From: Planctomycetota bacterium
GTDB lineage: Bacteria; Planctomycetota; UBA1135; GCA-002748355
Direction of reading: 5' to 3'
Assembly: GCA_002685965.1 (NCBI GenBank)
Contig: NYZE01000053.1
Location: 1 to 53,916 of the forward strand
DNA: 53,916 bases
The notes beneath the pieces are model-generated. The model ran no database searches. It was not told the DNA's origin and saw only the letters and a program-made list of their open reading frames with translations. Shown piece by piece: positions 8,960 to 17,316 of this stretch. The translations under genes and the position numbers were made by a program. Position 1 is the stretch's first letter. Each line of letters starts with the position of its first letter.

Positions 8960-9715
8960 ATGGCCGAAGTCCTCGCCCCCCGGATCGATCCCCTCAGCCG
9001 CTTCATCGAAGGGCGTGGCATGCAGTTTTGTGCTGCGGGCGAGTCGCTCGTCGACGGAATGCCTGCGTTCTCGTTCGATGCGCCCCTCGATGTCACCGAT
9101 GCGAGCCAGAATTTCGTGGTCGCCGGTCTTGGCTGGTGGCAGAGCGATGCATCCGTCGAACTGCTCGGTGAGTGGCGTCGCGTGCTTGAGATTGGTGGCC
9201 GGGTGGCAGTGCTCGTCGATTCGCAGGACGTGGCAGTGGCTGTGGCCGCGCGCTGGCTCGAGAGCGAGTGCCGGCTGTGCATGGATCGGCCCGAGCAAGT
9301 GGACGGCACGGTGTGGCTGATCTCGGGTACGCGAAACTGTGAACTGACGCTGCGTCGTCTGTTCAGCGCGATCGGCGCCGAAGTTGCCCGTGCGGACCGG
9401 CCCGAGGCTTGGCGCAGCGAGTTCTTCTTCGACCTCGCCGGAGCCTTCCTCCAGGCCGGCGAAGGTCAGAAGGCGGCCGAGTGCTTCGCCGTCGTGCTCG
9501 CGTCGGATGCGGAGTCGCTCGAAGCCCGCGTTGGTCTTGCGCTCACGTCTCAGTCGGAGTGGAACGAAGCCCGCACCATCCTCAGCGAAGTGCTCAACAT
9601 CGATCCGGGCAACTCCCTGGCGACCGAGTGGCTGGACCTGTGTGGCCAGCACGCACCGTCGCCACAGAGCGACGATCCGGCCGTGTTGACGCCGAGTCGA
9701 CCGTGCCGCCGGTAG
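8960..9715 (+). CDS. TPR-containing hypothetical protein
   Basis: ATG 8960 with AGGAGA upstream; C-terminal TPR-like AGAFLQAGEGQKAAECFAVVLASDAESLEARVGLAL. Confidence 0.6.
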   Translation: MAEVLAPRIDPLSRFIEGRGMQFCAAGESLVDGMPAFSFDAPLDVTDASQNFVVAGLGWWQSDASVELLGEWRRVLEIGGRVAVLVDSQDVAVAVAARWLESECRLCMDRPEQVDGTVWLISGTRNCELTLRRLFSAIGAEVARADRPEAWRSEFFFDLAGAFLQAGEGQKAAECFAVVLASDAESLEARVGLALTSQSEWNEARTILSEVLNIDPGNSLATEWLDLCGQHAPSPQSDDPAVLTPSRPCRR

Positions 9716-10698
9716 AGCCGTTCCTGGATTCGCTCGAGAACGGGGTGATGCCTGCCCCCGATGTCGTCGTCCTGGTTCTGCAATGGGGCCACGCTGACGA
9801 AACCGTGCGCTGCCTGCGCGCGCTCCGCGCTTCGCAAGGGGTGCGCTTCGAGGCCATCGTCATCGATAACGCTTCGTCTGATGCCGGTGCGGCCGACAAA
9901 GTGCGACATGCGCATCCTTGGGTAGAGGTCGTCGAGAACGAACACAACCTGGGGTTCGCTGGCGGCAACAACGTCGGGTTGCGCCGCCTGGTCAAGGCGC
10001 GCGCGACCGGCGCCTCGCCGCGTTGGTGTCTCTTGCTCAACAACGACGTCGAACTCACGCAGGACTGCCTAGCGGAGATGGTCGCGGTCGCCCAGGCCAA
10101 GCATGCTGGCGCGGTCGGCGCGCTCAACTTCGAGCGCGAGAGCGGTGCGATAGCGTCTTCGGGCGGTTTCATGCAGTGGCCATCAGGTACCTATCGCGAC
10201 GCCGGGCGTAGCGCTGCGATGCTCGGTGTGCCGCACGAAGTCGAGACCATCGCCGGATCGACCCTGCTGCTCGACCTCGACGCCCTCGTCGGTGTCGGCG
10301 TGCTCGATCCGGACTACTTCTGCGTCTATGAGGAAACCGATCTGTGCCTGCGCCTGGGTGCCGCGGGTCGTCGCCTCTGGCTCGTGCCCGCGGCCCACGC
10401 GCTCCACGCCGTCGGCGCAAGCACGTCCCGGCACATCCACCTCTACTTTCGCTTCCGCAACCGCTTCCGCTTCGTCCGCCGCTGGGGCGGGGCAGGTGCG
10501 GTGCGGCGTATGCTCCCCGGCCTCTGCTTCGAACTGCTCTGGCGGTTGCCGGTCTATACCGTGACGGGCCGACTGCGTGCCGCGACCAGTATCCTGCGCG
10601 GGGTGATGGACGGTATCAGGGGAGTCGTTGGGCACGGGCCGTTCGTTGCATCTGAGCCGCCGACGGACGACGGGCGCGTGCTACTCTCTAGCACGTGA
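9703..10698 (+). CDS. Glycosyltransferase family 2 (WbbL-like)
   Basis: VVVLVLQWGHADETVRCLRALRAS..AIVIDNASSD, NEHNLGFAGGNNVGLRR, LLLNNDVEL; GTG 9703 or ATG 9748 as start. Confidence 0.85.
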   Translation: MPPVEPFLDSLENGVMPAPDVVVLVLQWGHADETVRCLRALRASQGVRFEAIVIDNASSDAGAADKVRHAHPWVEVVENEHNLGFAGGNNVGLRRLVKARATGASPRWCLLLNNDVELTQDCLAEMVAVAQAKHAGAVGALNFERESGAIASSGGFMQWPSGTYRDAGRSAAMLGVPHEVETIAGSTLLLDLDALVGVGVLDPDYFCVYEETDLCLRLGAAGRRLWLVPAAHALHAVGASTSRHIHLYFRFRNRFRFVRRWGGAGAVRRMLPGLCFELLWRLPVYTVTGRLRAATSILRGVMDGIRGVVGHGPFVASEPPTDDGRVLLSST

Positions 10699-12338
10699 AC
10701 CGTGTCGCCTTTCCAGTCGCCCTCCTTGCTCTGGCCCTGCCTTCCGCCGGTCTCGCGCAGGGGCCGTCGCTCGCGGACGTTGCAGAGTACGAGGGGTGGC
10801 TCGAAGCCTACTCGCGTGGCCAGGTGCGTCTGCTCAAACGCGGGCGTCTCGATCGGCGTGCCGATCGCAAGTTGCGCGAGCTGTTTCAGAAGATCGCGTC
10901 CGGCCACGACATGGTTGCGGCGCGTCGGTTGTGGCAGGCCGCCGTCATTCAGCTACCCAAGGACATCGACAAGCACGACCGGCTTGCGGCGTTGCCTGGC
11001 AAGGTGCGTGGCCAGGCGAAGAAGCTGCTGGCCAGCATCGACGACGACGGGGTCGATCCGTGGTTGATCAAGCTGGCGACGCAACGGGGCGGCAAGGCGG
11101 GCAACCGCTACCGCGTGACTGCGATCGAGGTGCTCGGTCTGCGTGAGCGACCCGCGACTGGCCAGTTGCTCGCCAAGAACCTCGCCAAGTTCCAGATTCC
11201 GGAGCGCATCCAGGCGATCCTCGCGCTCGAGCGAACGGGGTCGTTCACCACGCTGCCGGTGTTGGTCAAGGCGCTCGGGGGCCGTGAGCCCAACTTGCGG
11301 ATCGCAGCCACCCAGGCCATCACCGGAATTCTCGCGCCGTTCAGCGACAAGACCCACGCCGCGAACACGAACGGCGGTGGCGATGCGGCCAAGTGGGTGC
11401 CGATCGTCGTTGACGAGTTCCAGAAGGTGATGCTGCGCGACAAGGTCTGGCAGGTTCGCTCCGCGATCTGTGACGGTCTGATGCGGCTCAAGACGCCTCG
11501 TGTGATTCCAGTTCTGATCGCCGGCCTCAAGCGCGAGTTGCACCTCGGCAAGTGGTCGAATCGCATGGTCGCGATTGCGTTCCACGATGCCCTCGAGCAG
11601 CTGACGGGGAAGGACCTGCCGCAGGACGCGCCGCACCTGTGGTCGGACTTCTGGGCGAAGGAAGGTCCGGGCTTTCGCTTCGCGACCGTCAACAAGGGCG
11701 CCAAGCCGCAGAAATCGGTCGATGCGAAGTACGCCAAGTACTTCAACGTGGACATCAAGACCAAGCGGCTGCTGTTCGTGATCGACTTCTCCGGCTCGAT
11801 GTCCGAGAAGGTCCGCCTGGTCGGTCGCTACGCCGGCGGTAACCAGCGCGTCAAGTACGAGCTGGTCAAGAAGGAGCTCGAGAAGGTCATCCGCGCCCTG
11901 CCGCGCGACGCGATCTGCAACGTGATCTTTTTCAACGATCGCGTCGGTGTCTGGCGCCGTGACGCGGAAGGCCGCCCCGAGCTCGTCAAGATGACCGATG
12001 GCAACAAGGCCGACCTGCTCCAGTACGTCTGGGAGACTGCGCCGAGCGGTGCGACCAACCTACACGGGGCGCTCAAGATGGCGCTGACGCTCGGCGAGCG
12101 CGGGGTCTACGACAAGCACTACAACGTGTCCTACGACACGGTGTTCGTGTTGTCCGACGGCGCACCTTCCGCCGGCGAGATCACCGACCCCATCCAGATC
12201 CTGGAGGAAGTCCGCAAGGGTAACCGGCTACGCCGCTTGAAAATCCACACGGTCGTGTTCGGCAACGCGCGGAACAACCTGAAGTTCATGAAGGGGCTTG
12301 CTGAGGAGAACGGCGGGCACTTCATGCAGGTGCGGTAA
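10695..12338 (+). CDS. Exported HEAT-repeat protein with C-terminal VWA domain
   Basis: Signal peptide; MIDAS DFSGSMS in RLLFVIDFSGSMSEKVRL; VFVLSDGAPSAGEI; GTG start overlapping the GT2 stop. Confidence 0.8.
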   Translation: MNRVAFPVALLALALPSAGLAQGPSLADVAEYEGWLEAYSRGQVRLLKRGRLDRRADRKLRELFQKIASGHDMVAARRLWQAAVIQLPKDIDKHDRLAALPGKVRGQAKKLLASIDDDGVDPWLIKLATQRGGKAGNRYRVTAIEVLGLRERPATGQLLAKNLAKFQIPERIQAILALERTGSFTTLPVLVKALGGREPNLRIAATQAITGILAPFSDKTHAANTNGGGDAAKWVPIVVDEFQKVMLRDKVWQVRSAICDGLMRLKTPRVIPVLIAGLKRELHLGKWSNRMVAIAFHDALEQLTGKDLPQDAPHLWSDFWAKEGPGFRFATVNKGAKPQKSVDAKYAKYFNVDIKTKRLLFVIDFSGSMSEKVRLVGRYAGGNQRVKYELVKKELEKVIRALPRDAICNVIFFNDRVGVWRRDAEGRPELVKMTDGNKADLLQYVWETAPSGATNLHGALKMALTLGERGVYDKHYNVSYDTVFVLSDGAPSAGEITDPIQILEEVRKGNRLRRLKIHTVVFGNARNNLKFMKGLAEENGGHFMQVR

Positions 12339-12355
12339 GAGCGAGCCGTTCTTCC

Positions 12356-13348
12356 TCACGGGCGGATGGCCTGGAAGCGCTTCCGCTTCCGGATGGCGAG
12401 CGTCCTGCCGGCCTCTCCAGCGAGGGTCTTCCCGACGCTTTTCTCTACGACGGCCTTGGTGCTGCCGAGCGCCAGTAACGCGACTGCCGCCTCGCGGCGG
12501 ACGGTGCGGTTGCTTGTCGTGAGCAGTTGGGTGACCAACGGGCGAGCGGTGGCTGCGCCGGTGTCTGCGAGAAGGCGTGCGACGCGGATACGGGCGACGT
12601 CGTTGCGCAGGGCGGTGAGTGGGGCGGCGCGCAGTGTTGCGGCGACCGGGATCTCTTCGAGCAGGACGCGCGAAGCGAGCGGGGCAATGCCGTTGGCAGT
12701 GAGGTAGATGGCCCAGGCGACTCTGGCCGCGTGGTCTGGCGTGGTACGTGCGTCGGCGATGAGCAGGCCGACCAAGGCCGGTGAGGCGGTCTTCGCAGCG
12801 CTGTCGAGTGCGGCGCTAATGGCGGTCTTGGACCGTTGGTCCGCGGTCTCGAGACGAGGCAAGGTCGGTAGGGCCAGGGCCGCGTCCTCACGGACGCGGG
12901 GTGAAGCGTGTGCGAGCTGGTTGACGAGCAGGCCGATGCGGGCGGTGACGGCGGTCACTTTGACGAGTGCTCGGACTGCGTCGAGTGCGCCTCGATCGGT
13001 CATGACGATGCCACGGCCGCCGCCGCGCGTTGCCAGGCCGGAGCGGCGCTGATCGAGAAACAAGAGGACACGCTGGCCGCGCTTCAAGCCATGCAGGGCG
13101 CAGCCGCAGTGCCGATGTCCCGGCTCGACGAGGCGTGCCGCCGACGTCAGTGTCCCGCGTAGCACCTCGATCGGCGTGAACGTGACGGCCAGCGTCTCGT
13201 TGGCGAGCGCGACGTTCTCTATCGAAGCGTGCAGGATCAGCGGAGTAGACTTGGTCAAGCGCTCCAACGTCGTCGCCTGCTTCTGGCTTGCCAGTGGAGC
13301 AGTGACCAACAGCGTCAGGAAGAAAATACGCAACATGTTCTTATTCAC
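12356..13348 (-). CDS. Exported HEAT-like repeat protein
   Basis: Signal peptide MLRIFFLTLLVTAPLASQ; repeated Ala/Leu-rich helical units. Confidence 0.6.
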   Translation of the reverse strand: MNKNMLRIFFLTLLVTAPLASQKQATTLERLTKSTPLILHASIENVALANETLAVTFTPIEVLRGTLTSAARLVEPGHRHCGCALHGLKRGQRVLLFLDQRRSGLATRGGGRGIVMTDRGALDAVRALVKVTAVTARIGLLVNQLAHASPRVREDAALALPTLPRLETADQRSKTAISAALDSAAKTASPALVGLLIADARTTPDHAARVAWAIYLTANGIAPLASRVLLEEIPVAATLRAAPLTALRNDVARIRVARLLADTGAATARPLVTQLLTTSNRTVRREAAVALLALGSTKAVVEKSVGKTLAGEAGRTLAIRKRKRFQAIRP

Positions 13349-16300
13349 TTGAGCAGTACCGCTTCGCGGAGGTATGCGAGGTTGAGCGGCCGGAACGCAT
13401 ACTTGACCGACACCATGCTCTCGTAGCCGATAACGGCGCTCATGACGTCGGTGATCCCGGTCGAGGCGTTGTGCAAGGAGAGGTCTCCGTGCAGCCCGGC
13501 GCTCGGCATGCCCGGCGCCACGAGTCCGAGCGAGTGCCCGATCTCGTGCACGAGCACGATGCCCGTGACCTTGGCCAGGTCGTCCGCGGCCTTCATGATG
13601 GCGTTGTAGCGCACCCTCTCGTTCGGCGTGGCTTGGTTGTAGTTGAACGAAACGGCCAGTACGGTTGCATCGAGTGCGTGTGTTCCGGCCGGCGTGCCGC
13701 CCATGTGTGGTGACAGTCCACGGTAGGTGCGGCCGAAGATCGTCAGGTAGTGCGGGTAGAGGTCCAAGTAGAGGCGGGCCTGATACAGGAACAGCTCGCC
13801 GACAAACACGCCGAGTCCGGGCGACGTGCCGGCGTTGTTCTCGTTTGGCCTGGAGTTTCGATAGTCGAACAGCGCACGTCCGAGCACGCCCGTCGACGGG
13901 TCGCCGTAGCCGCGTCCCTGGCTGCCTTGTGGGTCCATGCCCCCGACCGCGATCTTCATGTGCGGGGCGCCGCAGGGTTTGCGCGTGACGAGACGCACAC
14001 TGACGCTGCCGTCCTTGCGTGCGCCGTTGGGAGCACGTCCGAACAGCTCGTTCGCGATGCGCAACACGCCGTCCGTGACCAGTTGGCGCATGCGTGCGTT
14101 GGTACCTACGGGGTCACCGGTGGCCATCAACCCGAGGTCGATCAGGTCCTCGTCGAAGTCGGCCTGTCCGTTGCCCTTGCCACCACGTTCGCGGTCAGAG
14201 TCGAACATGACGCGCACGATCTGCGTGCGTTCGAACGGTCGGACGTCAGGATTGGCGTCAGCTACCGTGAACTTGATCAGCTTCGTTTTGGCGAGGTTGC
14301 CGGACAGGTCCCGAATCGAAGCCGCCACGGTGTACTTGCCAGTAGCAAGTGCGTTGGCGTGGTCGATCTGCACCGAGGCCTGGCTCGCCGAGAAGGTCGT
14401 GAGCCCGAAGAGCGCCGCCGGCGTAGGCACGCTGCCCGGCCCGCTCAGTTGCACGAAGAGGCTGGTCGGGTCGACCGTGCTGCTGCCAGTGTCGAAGAAG
14501 GAGAGATCGATCGCGAAGCCGTAGGGCGGCACCACGAGCCCTTCGTTGCGCAGGGCGGAGATCTCGTTGACCGTCATCTTCAACTCGGGCGGGATCGAGT
14601 CGAAGTGGAAGCCTGTGCGGAAGGTCGACGTGGTCGCAGCGGTCGTCCAGTTCCCGTTTGCCAGACGCACTCCGCTCGCGCCGCCTCCGATGGTCACGCG
14701 GATCGTCTTGCCACCCGGTAGCGTGCCGCGCGGTTCGAACACGATGGCTCGGTTTCCCTTGTCGATCCTGAGGTCGCCCATCACGTGGTTGCCACCGACT
14801 TCCTTGACGGTGATGGACGTGTCCGTGACCGTTGTCGGGTCGACCGGGCCAGACGCGACGATTGCGATCTTGCTCGTCGATGCCACTGCGGCCGACGAGT
14901 CCATCGGCGAGATCCTGAAGACAGGGAGCTCGGCGGTAACGGATGTCGTGAACTCGAGCGTGAAGTCCTGTGCCATCGGGTTGCCGGCGCGATCGCGGAT
15001 GCCGTCGTAGCCGGACACGAGACGCAGCACGTAGTCCTCGCTCTGGGCCAACGTTGCTCCTGGTGTGACCAGGAGCTTGTTGCCGTCGTGCGAGATGGTC
15101 GGCGTGATGTAGACACTGCCACTGTCGCCGGTGAGCACGACGCTGACCCGCGACACGGTCGCGTTCTTGACCGGTTCGTTGAAGAAGAGCTCAAACTGCA
15201 CGTTGGGTGAGACCCGCACCGCGCCTGAACTCGGCACTGCGGTGGCGACGTTCGGGCCGGTCGTATCAAGACCGACGAAAAAACTCTTCGTGATCGATGT
15301 CGTCAGGCTGTTGCCGCTCACGTCGGTCAGGCCGGTGGCGCCACTGATGAACCGCACCGCGTAGGCCTGATGCGGAACCAGGGGCGCGGTCGGCATGAGC
15401 CGGACGACCTTCTTGTCACGCGAGGTCGACAGCGTGAATTCGATCGGGTTGTGGAAGGCGTTTTCGAGCACGAGGCCGGTCGGCTCGTAGCTGTCCGGGT
15501 CCATCGACTCGGAGAAGGTGTATTCCAGTCGGGCTCGTGGCGACACTCCTGATCCACCGTCACCGGGGTCGGACCCGGTGAGTGTCGGCGGCGTCGTGTC
15601 GGCGGCCGTCGTGAACTGCACGCTCCAGTTCTGTGCGAGTGGGTTGCCCGAGCGATCGCGCAGGCCGCTCGGGCCACCGCGTGCGCTGATCACGAACCGG
15701 CGCTCGCCGGGCAGATCCTGGTAGGGCGTGACTCCAATCGTGTCGCTGATCGAGGTGATGTCAGCCTCGAACGGCGTTCCCCAGATGTCCTTGATGGCCA
15801 CGGTCCCACTGTTGATCGATGTGGAGTCGAGGTCTTCGTCGAAGTTCAACGCGAAGCCGATGGTGCGAGTGACTCCGGTCTCGTTGTTCGAGACCGATGC
15901 CGACCTCAGCGTCGGGGGCACGTCGTCGAACGTGCGAAAGCGGAACGAGTAAGTCATGTCCAGCGTGCGGAATGACTTGTCGCACAACGTCGGCTGCAAC
16001 GTCAGTGTGTAGTCCGTCGCCTTTGCGAGGACATTCGCCGGCGTGAAGACGACCACTGTGTCGCCCTGCTTGGTCGTGAACGTGCCAGGGATGGGGGCGC
16101 CGGGGCCAACGGTCAGGCTGATGTCGTCCTCGTGCACCGACAGAGAATCGACCGGGCCGTCGAAGGAGATCTCGATCGTGGTGTCGACCGGCACCTGAAG
16201 GCCGTCGTCGCTTGGCGAATGCTCGATGATGCCGAGGTTGCCGATCCCGCCGCCGATGGACCCGCCGGCGCCTCCCGACTCGCCGCCCAATCCGCACGAG

Positions 16301-16365
16301 CAGACGGCCAGCAGCCCGACAAGTGCCGGGAAACGAAAGCCCGACCAAGACGAGTACGTCGCCAT
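13345..16365 (-). CDS. Large secreted Ig-like (Big_5/SbsA-type) repeat protein with zinc metallopeptidase motif
   Basis: 1006 aa; repeated TTPPTLTGSDPGDGGSGVSPRARLEYTFSESMDP-type units; C-terminal VLVHEIGHSLGLV. Confidence 0.8.
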   Translation of the reverse strand: MATYSSWSGFRFPALVGLLAVCSCGLGGESGGAGGSIGGGIGNLGIIEHSPSDDGLQVPVDTTIEISFDGPVDSLSVHEDDISLTVGPGAPIPGTFTTKQGDTVVVFTPANVLAKATDYTLTLQPTLCDKSFRTLDMTYSFRFRTFDDVPPTLRSASVSNNETGVTRTIGFALNFDEDLDSTSINSGTVAIKDIWGTPFEADITSISDTIGVTPYQDLPGERRFVISARGGPSGLRDRSGNPLAQNWSVQFTTAADTTPPTLTGSDPGDGGSGVSPRARLEYTFSESMDPDSYEPTGLVLENAFHNPIEFTLSTSRDKKVVRLMPTAPLVPHQAYAVRFISGATGLTDVSGNSLTTSITKSFFVGLDTTGPNVATAVPSSGAVRVSPNVQFELFFNEPVKNATVSRVSVVLTGDSGSVYITPTISHDGNKLLVTPGATLAQSEDYVLRLVSGYDGIRDRAGNPMAQDFTLEFTTSVTAELPVFRISPMDSSAAVASTSKIAIVASGPVDPTTVTDTSITVKEVGGNHVMGDLRIDKGNRAIVFEPRGTLPGGKTIRVTIGGGASGVRLANGNWTTAATTSTFRTGFHFDSIPPELKMTVNEISALRNEGLVVPPYGFAIDLSFFDTGSSTVDPTSLFVQLSGPGSVPTPAALFGLTTFSASQASVQIDHANALATGKYTVAASIRDLSGNLAKTKLIKFTVADANPDVRPFERTQIVRVMFDSDRERGGKGNGQADFDEDLIDLGLMATGDPVGTNARMRQLVTDGVLRIANELFGRAPNGARKDGSVSVRLVTRKPCGAPHMKIAVGGMDPQGSQGRGYGDPSTGVLGRALFDYRNSRPNENNAGTSPGLGVFVGELFLYQARLYLDLYPHYLTIFGRTYRGLSPHMGGTPAGTHALDATVLAVSFNYNQATPNERVRYNAIMKAADDLAKVTGIVLVHEIGHSLGLVAPGMPSAGLHGDLSLHNASTGITDVMSAVIGYESMVSVKYAFRPLNLAYLREAVLLK

Positions 16366-16370
16366 GAAAA

Positions 16371-16393
16371 AGGAACCCCCAAGTCCGTTGGGG
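16371..16393 (-). terminator. Possible hairpin terminator or leader hairpin
   Basis: CCCCAA-CGGAC-TTGGGG (minus strand) followed by GTTCCTTTTTC immediately before the ATG at 16365. Confidence 0.35.
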
Positions 16394-16530
16394 CATCCTT
16401 CGTCGTTGTTAGAGGTCTACTTGAAGGCGGCCCGGTCGAGCCGTACCAACGAGTCGTCGTCTACCTCGTGTGGGCGTGTTTCACGGGGTTGCGCGTCGAT
16501 GCGCAAGTTGGCCAACTCCCGATGGTGTCG

Positions 16531-17316
16531 TTAAATCCGACACTCGGGGCGGTCGAGTAGCGATGGCGTACTGACCTCGTGTTGCAGCGCAAGCCGGATC
16601 TCGGAGTCCAAGCCCAGGCGGGTCAGGGCCTTTCGTGCTGCCTCATGCGCCAGCTCGGGCGCGTTGTTGACCAAGGAGAGATGTGCCTGCCACAGCACTC
16701 TCAGTCTTGGGCTTGCGACTTGCTGCAGCAGGTGCGCTGCCTGCGCATTGGACAAGTGGCCGCGGCGGGAGGCGATACGGTCCTGAAGCTTCGGCTCGTA
16801 GGGTCCCTCGCGCAACATGCGCGGGTCGTAGTTGAACTCGAGGTACAGCAGGTCGAGGTCGCGTAGCATCTGGGTCAAGGCGCCACCCGTGCTGCCGAGA
16901 TCGGTAACGACGCCGATGCGCAGGCCGTCGCATTCAACGAGGTAGGCCATTGTCTCGGGAGCGTCGTGCGAGACTCGGGTCGGACTGAGGCGGAAGCCCG
17001 CGATGTCAAAGGGGCGTCCTGGGTAGACCCGTTCCAGTCGTGGAATCGAGCGCTGGTGTTCGGCCGTGCGCTCAGTGGCGTAGAGCGGCACGCCAGAGCG
17101 TCGTGCGATGCGCCCGGCGCTGCGCGTGTGATCGAGGTGTCGATGCGTCAGCACGACGCCAGCCAGCTCGCTCGTGGGTTGGCCAGCGGCGCGGAGTCGC
17201 TGTTGCATCGTTGCCCAGTTGAGCCCGGCATCGATCAGGATCGCTCCGGTGCTGTTGCGAATGAGCACGGAGTTGCCATGGCTGCCGGAGCCGAGTGGTT
17301 GGAACAAGAGACTCAC
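16531..17316 (-). CDS. Metallo-beta-lactamase fold hydrolase, YycJ/WalJ-like
   Basis: FQPLGSGSHGNSVLIRN..ILIDAGLNW, VVLTHRHLDHT, LYLEFNYDPRMLREGPYEPKLQDRIASRRGHLSNAQA; GTG 17316 overlaps upstream gene by 4 nt. Confidence 0.87.
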   Translation of the reverse strand: MSLLFQPLGSGSHGNSVLIRNSTGAILIDAGLNWATMQQRLRAAGQPTSELAGVVLTHRHLDHTRSAGRIARRSGVPLYATERTAEHQRSIPRLERVYPGRPFDIAGFRLSPTRVSHDAPETMAYLVECDGLRIGVVTDLGSTGGALTQMLRDLDLLYLEFNYDPRMLREGPYEPKLQDRIASRRGHLSNAQAAHLLQQVASPRLRVLWQAHLSLVNNAPELAHEAARKALTRLGLDSEIRLALQHEVSTPSLLDRPECRI

